Shown here one piece after another: positions 36,801-49,500 of a DNA stretch of 64,000 nucleotides. Source of the DNA: Phoenix dactylifera. Its lineage: Eukaryota > Streptophyta > Magnoliopsida > Arecales > Arecaceae. Numbering within the stretch: the stretch's first letter is position 1; every line of letters starts with the position of its first letter. The stretch is from NCBI RefSeq assembly GCF_009389715.1, contig NC_052400.1, positions 2,170,001-2,234,000 of the forward strand, in the 5' to 3' direction. The position numbers and the translations under genes are program-made. Below the pieces are notes generated by a model. The model saw only the letters and a program-made list of their open reading frames with translations, did no database searches and was not told the origin of the DNA.

Positions 36801-39800
36801 CTGCACGTCAATCTATCGTCGCATTGCAAGATACAATTAATTAATAGAAGTAATGTTGCTTATAAAATGATTATTCAAGTATACAAATTAGGATTAATTA
36901 GCCAAGGTTGCGGCATCCTATTGTAGTCTTTCACAAGTCATGCTGCATCTAGACAAATAGTGGTTGAGATATATGATACTTTTGTTGGTGCTGGTCGGTA
37001 GTCATCTACGTAATACTTTTCACCCATCTAGAACTTATCCACAGGAATGCTGAAGACGATTGACAAATAGTCCAGGTCTAAATATTTTACATGCAACCAC
37101 AGCGGCAGCATGATGTTACAGTTCGATCAAACGTATCTAAGCAACCATTTAACTAGGATTGCACTTTTACACTGAAAAATTTATGAACATGCACCATGCA
37201 GCAGCAAAAACTAGATCACTGCATGGTCATCCTGCTGTTTTTGTTCTGGATGAAGTAGCTCTTTGGTTGTGATTTCCCTCACAGGAAGCTATTTAATTCT
37301 CAACAATCTTTATATCGATCTGCTCTCTGAAATGATTTATTCTTCTTGGATAAATGCTTCGTTGGCTTTTTATATGTATCAATCCTATCACTCTGATCAG
37401 GACAATTGAGGAATCTCAATGATAGAGCCATAGAGGATTTCTACAGCTAAGTTTGATAATGACATAAAGCGAGCTACCCTACACCACCCATGCAAATTTC
37501 CTGTGCAGATGCTCATGCTTTAAAAATATATATATTGCATATATGTTTTGGTATGCGCTTGCAAACTTTTAATGCCATCAGTTTATTATATATATTTATG
37601 TCGTGTTCATCCCAACATATATGTGGTCAATTTGTATAGTGTATTCATTTGAGATGCCCACGTAACGAATCTTAGCCTTATTTTTTTTCTTTTCCCACCA
37701 TGAATTTTATATATGGGAAAAAAAGCTCTCTATATTATAGCAGATGTGTCTTTACTTTTATCTTCAGATCGCAACGGAGACGGGTCTTGGATGCCAAAGA
37801 CGATGCACCTATTGATGCTATTAACATGACAATTATGTCAGGTACCCCAAAGCTAAGTGCACCACATTTTGATCACATATATAGGAAAGGCCACGAAGAA
37901 ATATATATATATCTATATATATTATAGCTCGGCATCTAGCTCGAAGGTACTAACGTCTTCTTGAAGGCATTTTGCTTTCTTTGATGGGATGGCCTAGTTG
38001 ATGGGATGGATGCCCTGCAACGTGAGGTTCCAACTACAAGCTACAGCACAGTTCAATCTTCAGCAAGAGTTGATAGGACGGGTGCTTTGCGTGGTTCAAT
38101 ATATAGGCCATGGCGGCCCAGCATTTATTATTATTTTTTAACAAATATTCTATACATCATGAGTATGAATATTCCTAATAAAAATAAAAATAACAGGCCA
38201 TAAAGTATTCCAAGCAACCTCTTTTTTTTCCAGCTTATAAGATGTAGGTCATGGCCACCGGGATGATAGCACAATTAGAATAGAGCTTTATTTTCATCAG
38301 CATAGTTCAGATTCGAAATACGCAGATATCGATTAAATGTTGGAAACTGCATGCCTCTCGCTTGGACACACTCGATGGGAACGCTATCTGCTCCAGCTGA
38401 CACTGAGGTGGTGCTGTAATAACGTACTCACACGTAGAATAACCTACTGGTCGGAAAAGATATGAGCAAAAATTTTTATCCGCATCGAATATTTTCTAGT
38501 GGAAGGATGCCCAGTGAGGGCTACTACATGGGTGAAGTTTTGTCTTCTCTGTTTATTTTCAAGCCCAAAAAAAAAAAAAAAAAAGTAGACCATATAACAA
38601 GTCCTCTAGTTTGCACTTTAATAAAATTAGAAAATAACAAATTATGATGTACAGCCTTACAATTGCTATTTTATTAAAATGGATGCTTGTCTAAAAAAAA
38701 AAAAAAAAGGTTTTTATGAGTAATTAATGCTTGGGACAGTGCGGTCACATCCAGGGCAAGACATGGCTTGAGGGGCCTATTCAGCCGTAGCCAATAAAAA
38801 GAATAACCGCACCTGGGTAATAATAACTTATCTTAATCTAACTCATCCGCGAGACGAGGGCCCACCGTCGCTGAATTCCTGGCAATACTTACCGCTCCCC
38901 GAGCCTCCCACATAGTTCCGGTCTTATTACTTAAAAATAAGGAAACCCCGCTGTCAAGAACGTGGTTTAGGTGCACCGGTTGGCATAACCGACATCATGT
39001 ACTTAGAAAAATATCAGATATTCCGAGGCATGCATGACAGCTGGAATGCCATGATGTGGGTTCGAACGTTTATTTTTTTTGGCATCCGAGCTCACCGTGC
39101 AAGTACACTGGTCCAGGGTGTTCCTCAAAAAATTCCAGTTCTGCCTTGACATCTCACGGTGGAGGATGAAGAAACGGGGGAGGGAGGAATGATTGATTGG
39201 ATGGCGACGGTGCGGCGAGGCCCACCGAAGGCTCAAAGGGCCGACATCCTTCCACCCTCCGGTTGGGCTTTTGGGAGACAGCTGACCTCCGTCCTGAAAT
39301 CAAGCAGCGTGGCCTGTGGCTGGCCTTTGGAACATGGAGTTAGGTCTTTTGTTCTGAGTAAATTAATAGTGTGGGGATCTGATGATGTCTTGCTGGAATC
39401 TAATCCTGGATAAGCTTGGCGTGTAGGATTGGTGATCTGCTTGCAAGCTTTGTCATCTCTAAGTAGGTGACACAGCTACCGACTGGGTGGCTTCCTACAT
39501 GGTTATACTCATATACGCTCGGTGTAAGAAGCTGGTATACCCAAAAAAAAAAAAGAAAAAAAAATAGCTGAATAAAACTAGAATTGCATCATTAATGTGA
39601 GAACATGTGTTTAATTGGATATCAATAAATTTAAATAATGTATTCCGACTAATTCTTTTTTTTCCTTAAATTTATCAAATTTCTCATAAGGTGTTTTCAG
39701 AAGGTACTTTCTGTTCTACAGTCCCTCAAAGCGAAGGGTTAGGCAGGTAGTAAACTCTCACGAAGCAAACGAAGGGAGATGAGATCTTGCGTTATTTTGA

Positions 39801-40695
39801 TGGAGATATTTTCTTTTTCTCTTAAAAAAAATCCATCAACTTTAATGCATCTATCTTGGAATATACTTCTGCCCGCAACTTACTTTAGACCGAACCCTTT
39901 ATTCCTGTGATTTTATAATTAACTATGAATTAATATACTGCTAATCAATTGAATCTTAAAAATAAAGATATCAAGTATTCCCTGCACAAGCGGTCATGAA
40001 ATGCCAACTTAATGTCAAAACAAACTTCTTGTGTTGGTCTTGCAGTCTTCATGCTATTTAATCCATTAATCCTTTAGAGGTTGATTGAGACCTAAAACCT
40101 GGGATTGACCAATTTATGTAGAAATTAGGTTCGAACTTTTTAGCATCTTAATGGCATGCTTCTACAATAACTAGCAATTGTGGTCTTAACTAGTACCATA
40201 TGCTTAAGAGAACACATGCAGCCTTCTCCCCTCCATGACCACCTTTGAAGAACACATGCAACCTTAAGGCTGGATCATAACTCATGGTGGTGCAATCAAT
40301 GTCCTCATGGTGGTCGACATGATGCCCCCCCTAATTCCCCAATCTCAGGCAAGTTGATGGGGCTACAAAACACTCCAAGGTTTACTGCACCTTCAAGTCA
40401 AATTTCTTTAATTGATGGGTCCTTGTTTCTAGTTAGAATTTTAAACACATCATGCAAAGTTAAATAGTAGGCCATCTAATTAGAAGGTTGTATTGGATCT
40501 TTCCTTCTAGAATCATCACAACTGCAGATGAAAGAACTAGACAGAAATTGACAAGACATCCTCCCATGGAAAAGATCAAAGTTGCAATGAATTTTATTAG
40601 CTAATAGATACTTAAGTTCCAATAACATTAGCTTCCAAATCCCTGCAGAACACTTCTATGCAAAATAAGAGGGAACCAACCCTTTAACAGTCTGT
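33861..40695. other. intergenic desert, decayed sequence, no gene seen
   Basis: No reading frame here resembles a known protein. A GC-rich block at 34200-34440 and an open stretch at 37760-37900 stand out in composition only. A perfect 24-bp tandem duplication sits at 35489-35536. A-rich tails at 38567-38585, 38693-38708 and 39542-39564 could mark old retroposed fragments, but no target duplications were found. Confidence 0.5.
35489..35536. repeat. perfect 24-bp tandem duplication
   Basis: The unit AAAATGTTTCAAGCAAGCCT plus TGCT occurs at 35489-35512 and 35513-35536 with no difference, so it is probably recent slippage. Confidence 0.9.
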
Positions 40696-41135
40696 ACTTT
40701 TGTGAGAACCCGTGCAGGCGTGTATTTAGTCCCACATCAGTTATTCGCTGAGTAGATTTTTGGTACTTATATATAATTAAGGAATTCAAATAATAGTTTT
40801 CGGCTAGCCATGTTGAATAAGGTCCTAGGTTGTGACAAAAAATATCAGAGCGGATATGGCCCATAACTTATGTGGACTAGGAGACACTACAACACGTATT
40901 CACTGGGGTTGACTACGAGCCGATTATGGTGTTTGTGATTAGATTTGAATTCTTAGCCTGACGAGGACGTTAGGGCTTGACCGGAGGGAGTATGTGAGAA
41001 TATGTGCAAGTGTATGTTTAGTCCCATATCGGTTATTCACCGAGTAGATCTTCGCTATTTATACAGAATCAAGGAACTCAAATAATACCTTCCGGCTAGC
41101 TTTTTTTTGGTAAGATCCTAGGTTGTTACAACTTT
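40696..41135 (+). mobile_element. intact TRIM retrotransposon (430 bp) with 5-bp target duplication
   Basis: Two direct terminal repeats, 40701-40837 (137 bp) and 40993-41130 (138 bp), each start TGTGAGAA and end TTGTGACA or TTGTTACA. Both contain TTTAGTCCCA-ATC-GTTATTC and a TATATA- or TTTATA-type box. Behind the first repeat is TATCAGAGC (40843-40851), complementary to the 3' end of initiator Met tRNA. Before the second is a purine tract, GGAGGGAG (about 40983-40990). ACTTT flanks both sides (40696-40700, 41131-41135). With only 155 bp between the repeats it encodes nothing and must be moved by proteins from other elements. I see no 5S-like promoter, so it is not an obvious Cassandra element. 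Confidence 0.92.
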
Positions 41136-42125
41136 GATCCAAGAGCAGCACTCTAAGTTGGCCAACATCAATACCAACAGACATTAATTAGCTCTAGTTA
41201 CTTGCATTTGACCTAGACTCTGCGTCTCTCGAAATCGGCAAAGGAACAATAAAATCCAACAACATGATCGCTAATCAATCAAGATGATAGCTCTATGATC
41301 TGCTTATTGTTTTCCTCCTTCAAGGGACAACATTTGATCCTTTGGGTGCCCTTCAGGGGGACACCAGAATGCAACATGTCTCCTCAAAGGAAACCTAATT
41401 GTTGCTGGTTCTCAGCTTGTGGAGAAACAAGCCTTGGGCTAGGAGGAAGCTGACCAATTGCAGAGAGGAAGGAAGCCCTTTCGCCTGACCTAGTTATTGC
41501 TGAAGAACGAGGAAAGATACAAGAAAGGACCCCTCTTCACATAGTGGTGGACCTACTTGTGTATGCCCAAGGGTGTGCTGAGTCGAGTCCCACTCAGATA
41601 TTTTGGCCTCGTCCCAGATGTAATGTTTAACTCTTAGTTGTTAACCCTAGGATCAGATGAACAATATTTAGTGGGTGGGTGGACTAAATAGATGGGAGCT
41701 AGGAAGTGGAAAATTCAACTAGTCAAATATTAACTATATGTGTGTGTGTATAAAGCTAGATTAGGCTGGATCTTTAATCAGATCCGATTAGATTTATAGT
41801 AGATAATGGAGGTACTGCATTGATGATATAAGCTGTTGGATATGAACCACTATGCCTACATTACTAAAAATGATGAGATCCGAAGATCTCTATTTAATGC
41901 ATCAAGCCACAAAAAAATTAAATAATTTAAATAAAATTAAATTCTATATATTTTTTTTATCAGTTGATGCATAGGCCAGAGATCTCTAAATTACATAATT
42001 TTTGGTATATAAATAATTTAGAGGTAGCAGATTATATCCACCCACTCGAATCATCGATATGAAATCTGCATTGTTCAATCTTTGATTTGATCGAATTTGA
42101 ATGAAGATCCGCTCAAGTTTAATTA

Positions 42126-42128
<3 letters not shown>
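41136..42128. other. intergenic, no gene seen
   Basis: AT-rich sequence with scattered ATCCGAT and AGATC repeats at 41770-42110. No coding sequence recognised. Confidence 0.5.

Positions 42129-42210
<82 letters not shown>
42129..42210. repeat. compound microsatellite (CT)n(TA)n
   Basis: About 23 CT units run straight into about 18 TA units with no interruption. Confidence 0.95.
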
Positions 42211-42214
<4 letters not shown>

Positions 42215-43498
42215 GAATAGAATATGATAGTTTTCATCTCGAAACAAATGCAGAGCCAATTATTGTTAGCAAGGGCAATGCTTTAATTATAGAGGCAATG
42301 CTTTAATTATAGATCCTTCATTAGATGAAGGGGATGATCTGGGTAGACTGGATACGGACACGTGTGAGTTAGTGGCAGACATTATTATATCGGCCCCATG
42401 GTGGGGATACTCCTCCGCGATCCATTGACATCAAATGAAATTGGAAAAGGGTGGATGAGTGGATGGGAGGTCCACTTTGTGGAAAAGAGATGGACCCTTT
42501 TTCGGCCACGACCACAAAAAGGAGGCAAAAATAGAACTCATGTAAAATTCCAAGTATAGAACAATCACTTGGATGGGTCCAATTTGATATACCTATATAG
42601 TTGATATTTAAGAAAGGCATCCAAATTACTTTTCTTAATCATCCTCTTATGATCTTTGTTATCTTCTTATGATTAAGGGGCTTTCTCGATCAATAGTGTG
42701 CGGTGGCTGTGTAGACCTCAATGGTGCGCTTTTACTATTCATGAGCTTAGCCTATCAGAAGATCCTTTCTAAAAGTAGAGATCAAACTTTTCAATAATTG
42801 TAATATAAAAAGTAGGCTGAAATCGAGTTAGATATGGACCAGATACGGATACAGATTGGATACTAGAAGTATAGATATAAATATAGATATAAGTTAAATA
42901 ATTAAACTCTATAGGCATAAAATCAAAGATATTACTAAGTAGATGGAAAATTAAGTTAGTAGCATGTTAATATGGTTATATACTTTCTTAAGAGTTCATG
43001 AGTGTTATGCAAAATTAAATAAAATCACAAATAGAATCGGATATTCGAATATGAATGAGATAGTTATCATATGTATACATATCCATTTTTCTCTATTAAA
43101 TATGGATATAAATACGAATATTAGCATAATGTTCAAATTTCTATCCATATTCGGATAGATTTGGATACGGAAAAGAATCCAAAAAAATCATTATCAATCC
43201 ACTTTCACCTCCAAAAAAAAGAAGAAAAGATCCAGCCAGCCGAAAGTCTGTGACATGAATGCTTCTCATGTTGCTACTAAAGAAAAAATTCTAGAATCTA
43301 CGACGGCTGGAGTAACAAAATAATCTTGCCAAATTAACTTGCTCATTTTTCCATTAAAAAAAAGACCTTCCCATTTTGGCACGTGAGACTAGTCAAAAAC
43401 TTTTAGAATTTGTTTTCTAATAAACTTGCTAACCTGTGAAAAAACCAGCCATGCACGAATTTGTTGATAAAAGTAATGCTGCATGATTTTTTCTTTTT
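42211..43498. other. intergenic, no gene seen; GGATAC-rich patch
   Basis: At 42830-43170 the sequence is rich in GATACGGATAC, ATATGGATAT and TTCGGATA motifs, the look of an old dispersed repeat. The rest is unremarkable. Confidence 0.4.
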
Positions 43499-43962
43499 TT
43501 AAGACAATTCCAGCCCCCCAAGGAACAAACGAAAAATACAAGCTAGAGCCAAACAATAGAAGTGTTCCACTGAAAGCTTTTCATTCAGCATCTCTCTTTC
43601 CAGAATACAAGAGACATACATAAATGTCACCAGTATATAATTCCAATGGACTGACATAAATAATGACTTCAAGTCTATCAACCAGAAAGGAGTCGGAATA
43701 AGAACTTGTACTCGTTCAGATGGAAAGCCAGCAGTATGCTTTGCTGAAGCCCCTAAGACCGAGCTCGCAGTCGCAGTCGCAGTGAGAATAAATAATTTCA
43801 GCAACACTGTTCGGTGGAACTGCTCCAACGAACAATACCGATAGTCGAGCAAGAGACTTAACTACAGGTAGTTAAAACTTTCTATTACGAAAAGAACGGC
43901 AGGACACATCCATGCTCAACCCTATCAATGTCACATTGACGTAGCTAAATAAATCAAATAAA

Positions 43963-44214
43963 TCATCGAACTCCCATGACCTCATCATCGGACATTTTCG
44001 AAAAACTCCATGAGTTTGAGCTCTGGCATGAGATGGAAGGCAAATCTGGCCTCTCTTGGCACCGCAAAACTAAGTGGATCTTCTTTGGTGCCATGCCCAC
44101 ACGAAGATGCAGCCAAAAGCGCATTAAAATGCAAAATCCGGCACTAGTTCTCATGCATCCCCCAGTGTCACAAGAGCCAGCTCGCTTGATACGGACCTCA
44201 ATCAGAGCGGCCAT
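43963..44214 (-). CDS. unrecognised small ORF, possible gene or retroposed remnant
   Basis: An 83-residue frame starts at an ATG in a good context (GAAGCGATGG) and is basic and cysteine-containing. I do not recognise it. On the same strand, transcript-like sequence continues for about 460 bp and ends at about 43499 in AAAAAAAGAAAAAA, which looks like a poly(A) tail. The set could be a small gene with a 3' UTR, a processed pseudogene or chance. No splice sites or homologous domain support it. Confidence 0.25.
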   Translation of the reverse strand: MAALIEVRIKRAGSCDTGGCMRTSAGFCILMRFWLHLRVGMAPKKIHLVLRCQERPDLPSISCQSSNSWSFSKMSDDEVMGVR

Positions 44215-44559
44215 CGCTTCTCTTGGCTACGTTCGGAAGCCAATCTCTTTCCCACCGGCTGAAGTGGACGTTTCATAAGCCAATCATTCATGTCTCTGCC
44301 CCCACCACCTTAATTAATGACCCATGCATATCTTCACCAATATCTTGGATCGGAGAGACGGTTGGCTCGGGTCAAGTCCAGTCGAGTGTTTGCTTTGGAT
44401 CTCGAGCTCTATTTTTAGCTGCAAACGGACCCATTTCCTCATGCTGTTTCCGGCGCGGTTTCGTTCTACTTGGCATCCAGCTGGGTCCATCTTACCTGCT
44501 GCTTCGTAAAACTGCCCTGCGTCCAAAAATAATCCTCTACTCGAGTCTGTCATTCCAAA

Positions 44560-45062
44560 TCAAAGTCTTAATTTTATTTGGCAGAAATTTTGATAAACCA
44601 GAAAGTATTTTTTAATGCTCTAAAAATATTTTTGAATTAAATAGTAATGTTTAATAAAAAAATCAAAAAATTATTTTAACTTTACCAAAAAAAACTAAAA
44701 ACGTCTATTTGGAAGGAGCTCTAAAATGAAGATTCTTAAAAAAAAACTTTTAGCACACGCGGGTGGGAAGCTATTTTAGATTTATAAATTCTTTTTCTTT
44801 AGACCAAAATATTCATGATAAAATCATATAATTACAGAAAGTGTCCCTTCATACCATAAAATACAAAAAAAATTATGTTAATAAAAAATTAATATATAAT
44901 GATAATAATTATAATATTTTATATCAAAATATTGTATTATACCATAAATATAATATTATATTACATTATATCATAATAAATTGATATGTTATATTATATA
45001 ATATCGAATTATGTTATATGATTATGCTTTAGTATACAATATTATATTATGCTATATTAATA
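44560..45062. mobile_element. AT-rich inverted-repeat element, copy 2
   Basis: Same orientation as the element at 72-765. It shares TTTCTTTAGACCAAAATA, then a long stretch from AATATATAA through ATTATATTACATTATATCAT to TATATTATATAATATCGAA with few changes. Its right side is lost or replaced by the (TA)n array that follows. Confidence 0.5.
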
Positions 45063-45185
<123 letters not shown>

Positions 45186-45189
45186 AATA

Positions 45190-46020
45190 TGATAGTTTTA
45201 ATTACCGTGACTACAACGAATCAAATTATCTGGAGAAAGATGGTTGGGCTGACGAAGGTGCCGGGATCCAAGTGGGCCGACACTGCCATCCTGAGACGCC
45301 AACACTGACGTGGAATGCTCGGAACTGCTGGTGGTGTGGGTGGCGTCGGATGGAATCGACGTCGGTGGGAGAGCCGGGGAGGGCACGGGTGAGTCGTAGT
45401 TGGAGGGGCATCCAAATCTCGTGACCCCCGCCACCGGAGGACCAAGTCCATCACCTGGGCTTCCCAAGTGAGTGGGTGAGTGATGTCCAATCTATGCTCC
45501 TATCCTTGTTGCTTGACCTTTGAATGTATTAGGATCTTCCAAAGATCTTAAAGCTATCGATCATGTGTTCCGAGACTGGGCTCTTTATAGCCTCGAAAGT
45601 CGAAACCGCATCTATCCTTCCTTTCCACTCAGCTCTCATTGGGGCTTGGAAGGATGAAAAAAGGTTATTTGGATGAATTCGCCAGCTTGGGAATATTTGG
45701 GGGAGGTTGCTTGGATTTGACACCAACAAGAGATGTCTGCTTTAGCACTAGGAGACCATGTTGTAAAATCGACCGGCCGACCAGGTGCTGGCGGTGAATC
45801 ACAACCAGTGAGTGGAGTGCTCCTTTATACTGCAGGCACACCGAGTGACAAATGGTGGGGCCGCCTACTTTTTATTATTAACGGGGTGCGAGTGGGCTGG
45901 ATGGACCTCAATTCCATCCCTTTCATGGTGAGACCCAATCGCAGGTGCAAAGACTCAGACCAATTTGAAGGTGGAAAGAGTGCAACCATACGTGCACGTC
46001 CGGCCGAGGAGCAAGGTTAG
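45190..46020 (-). mobile_element. probable LTR-retroelement remnant
   Basis: On the minus strand TATAAAGG (plus 45825-45832) is followed by a leader ending TTTTACAACA at 45766, then TGGTCTCCTAGTGC. This resembles the usual LTR end ACAACA plus a decayed TGGTATCAGAGC primer binding site. The internal side (45190-45750) is GC-rich, open in several short frames, and cut off by the (TA)n array. The outer LTR end is not identified. Confidence 0.35.
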
Positions 46021-46289
46021 ATGATGAGCAATGTTGGCACAAGGAACAAGGTTCTGGCGGAAATGCTTGGTGACATTATAACGCAAAGGAAAACGCTCGC
46101 CACGCGCGCCCAGAACCCAACAAACCAAAAGGAAAGGACAAAAAAAAAAACACTCCTTTCCCTCTGCCATCCCCAATTTTCTATCTTTTATAGGAAAGCC
46201 TGATGAACACATTGTTTTCTGTTGATGAACACATGGCATGTTATGATAGGCAGAGAGAAAATTCAGTCTTTGTTCTGTCACATTAAAAA

Positions 46290-46470
46290 TCAATAATAAA
46301 GCATTTAAATTAAAGATCTATATCATTGATCTATATCGATGAAAATGCTTAGAAACCAAAAATTACATACTTGGTGATGGCTAAACTATATATCATGTCG
46401 ACAAAAGAATAGATAGTTAAAATGACATTAGATTATGTTTTGTTATGATTTAGGCATTAACATCAATTGT
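46290..46470. repeat. second copy of the dispersed repeat found at 18150-18420
   Basis: Shares AAAGATCTATATC, AAAATTACATA and GTTAAAATGA-AT-AGA-TAT-TTTTG with the intronic copy, in the same order. It lies in or just beyond the arabinokinase 3' UTR. Confidence 0.45.
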
Positions 46471-46509
46471 TCCTCTCTTCTATGTGGGAGAACCTTACAT
46501 ACTGGGGCT

Positions 46510-49500
46510 TCAGGCCCCCTTGACTTGTTTCATGTTCCCATCCGCTGAGGATACCCGACGTCGCAGTCTTAAGTAGCCGAACCTTCCAGCACCGGGTGAC
46601 GAGCCCTCAAAAATGATCGGCAGATAGCCAGTGGCAGCTCTGTACCTTTGCTGAATCTGATAAATTTTAAAACAAACATAAGGATGCAAGATTGCCATGC
46701 ATGAATTACCAACCTAAGTTCATATAAAACTAAAAAGCAGGACAACCAAGTAATGATGATGAAACTTGAAGAACAATTATGATTGTAAAGGGGGATACTA
46801 CAACAATCAGTAATTCCTCTTCGGCAAGACGTGATGCCTCCTATTCCCAAATCCGGAGTGATGGCTACCAATATTATTGTCCCCCCATTGTTATCATTCA
46901 AAACAGTATCAAACTTATTTCTTTGGTAATTCTTAAACTGATGAGCAACCAAGATCTTTAGAAAAAATACCTCAAGAATTTCCTCGCTGCTCCTAATGCA
47001 GTTCCTTCCAATAACACAAACTGAGCCACCTGAGCCTCCACCAGTGATTTTTGCACCAAATAAACTAGAGCTTTCACCGTTGGATGATTTTCTGTGCTGC
47101 ATTTCTTGCACCAAGTTAACAAGTCTATCTGTCCCATCCGAGCCAAGTCCACAGTCATTGTAGCTGTAATGGCACTGCAGCAAAGCAAGAATTGGATGGA
47201 AAAATTTACTCTCATATGCAAAACAAATATGGAAACATTGCTTTTCAAATTCAGGATTACAAGAAGAGGACTGTGCACAGACTTTACTATAAGTTTGAAT
47301 TTGAAAATTGTAATTACATAGGCTATCAGGTTTATGCATATGACAGAATAAAGAACTTTGTTAGTGGAGAAAGTAGTTCCTGACAGGAATCCTGTTGACA
47401 AAATAACAAGGGCAATCAAAATTTACACGAAGGTGATAGGTTATTTAAATTGAACTGGAACATCTTATTACTGTTTTGATGACAAAGTGAAGGATTTAAA
47501 CGATATTGAATAATGTATTGATATTTTCGGAAAAAAGGAACTTGATGATTGAGAGAAACTGAAACTACATTTACCTGATACGTAAGTTCTCCGAGGGCAG
47601 AAAGCTGTTCATCTGTTTTGGCTGCAGTTAATAATGCTTTGAAGGCCTGTATGCATTGTAATACCACGGAGCGGTAAGTTTTAAGTTCTAATCAGTTTCC
47701 ATGATGGAATAACATAATAAAACTGACTGTAGATTAAACAAAAAAAAGCATGTACAGAATTACCAAGTGTGAAAACAAAACAAGTGTGAAAGCAGCACCA
47801 GCGTCAGGTTCGTAAGAACAATATAATCTTCTTCTATCTATTTTTTGGTCTACTCAGAAGAGTTAAAATTTTCTGTGGAGTGAAAACTAATGACTTGTAG
47901 TGTGGCATGGATTGTCTGGTGTTGCAATTTAAAGGCTTCTAAATTTCCATCCTAATAAAACAATCATGATTGTAAGAATGTCTGCATAGTCTGTATATTA
48001 GTGTTTCGAAATCCTCATTTTTTGATGCAAAATTTGATGAGAATCGTAAGCTTATAGAACCAAAGCTCAAAAGTATAATATTCCACATGGACATCTCTAT
48101 GTTCACAAACAGACTGTCACCTAACAATGATCAAAGCCAGTGGGCATTTCTTCAAAGTTTCTGACACTAAATACACAATGCTAGTGCTAGTGGGTATTTG
48201 ACATATCAAAAGTCAAACATTTGCCTTGCTTTAACAAACAACTAGCAATGGATGTAAGATTGACCAATATATCATCGAACATTTCAAGGACTAGTAAACA
48301 GATTTGCAAATGCATGGGCAGGATCTATGCAATTTTAAAAAGAACAGCAATACATAATGATAAGAGCTAACCTCGACACGGAAATTTTCATATATCGGAT
48401 GTTTAGTAGGCGCCTTCACTGCATAGGTGCACTTGGGATCAATAACTGTTACGGTATCATTGTGATCTGTGTACTTATTTATAAATTCTTCTCCAGCTAT
48501 GCACTCAGGAAGCTTCTTTCCATATACAGCTTCATATCTGCAAAAAAGATCAAAAAGAGCGCATACTTTAGTTTCAAAAAGATACTCAAATAGCTTTGTT
48601 CCAGAGTGAAATCAATATGTCACTGTTTTAATGTTTAGTAATGCAGTGCTTAACAAAAGAAACTTTCATTATTAATAGGTTACGAAGACGAAGATTGAAT
48701 AGCAAAATACATCTAATATTAAAAATAACTTACCTGTGTGGCGAAAGGTTACATAAGCAATTCAGTGAAGATTCAACTTTAAGTAGCTCAATGCCATGCT
48801 CTTCAAATTCATCCGAGTTCATGCCATCCCCTTGTTGAGGAGTACTTACACTACCTAAAGACTGGGACAGTAGGTTAGAGGCTGCAGATTTTATCATCTG
48901 AAGCCCCATGAAGGTGCCTATTCTCACAGACCTATAATCAGTGCCACCAACACTGCAAACAGAAATAGTTGGTCAGAAGGCGAAAAATAGTAAAAAGTCC
49001 ATTCATCAGCCCCAAACTTAATACAAGACTTTTTCTGGGGATTAAAAACAAAAGTCCTATCTTCTATGGTAAAAGGACTAATATATTAGCCAGTGCATCA
49101 AAAATATGCTTAAATTGCAAAGAAGAGATAGCATTTGTCATATTTACACTGTACTAATTTGACTGGTTGGGAGCCTGGCATTTAACTAAAGATTAGGGGA
49201 AGATGTCTACCTGTGCCGTATTCCAGAATCAAGACCCCAAAATCGTATATGAGTTGGAATTGTAACTAGCTCCTTTACCTCTGCAGGCTGCATGAAAGAA
49301 TACCATGGCAAGCAGAATCAAGAACCCTATGCATAGCAACTAGAGCAATGTTTCTGCAACATGAGTGGCCCAAACCTGGCAAACCATGGCAAGCAGCTTG
49401 TTAGCTTCCCCGCAAGCTGATGTTATTTGGTCCATCACTCCACAAGGAGCTCCAACAATATAATTCTCGACCTGCGCAAGATTAGCTTACGAACAGTCTG

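Noticed and set aside
40696..41135. Cassandra-type TRIM with a 5S RNA promoter
   Set aside because: The LTRs lack the 5S internal control sequences that define Cassandra; only the general TRIM layout is supported.
44223..44615. 130-codon plus-strand frame
   Set aside because: No recognisable family, composition looks random, and it crosses into an AT-rich transposon copy.
46569..47339. 256-codon minus-strand frame near the ARA1 3' end
   Set aside because: It reads through an ARA1 exon and both neighbouring introns. Splice sites and phase show that only the exon 46971-47174 part is coding, in the ARA1 frame.
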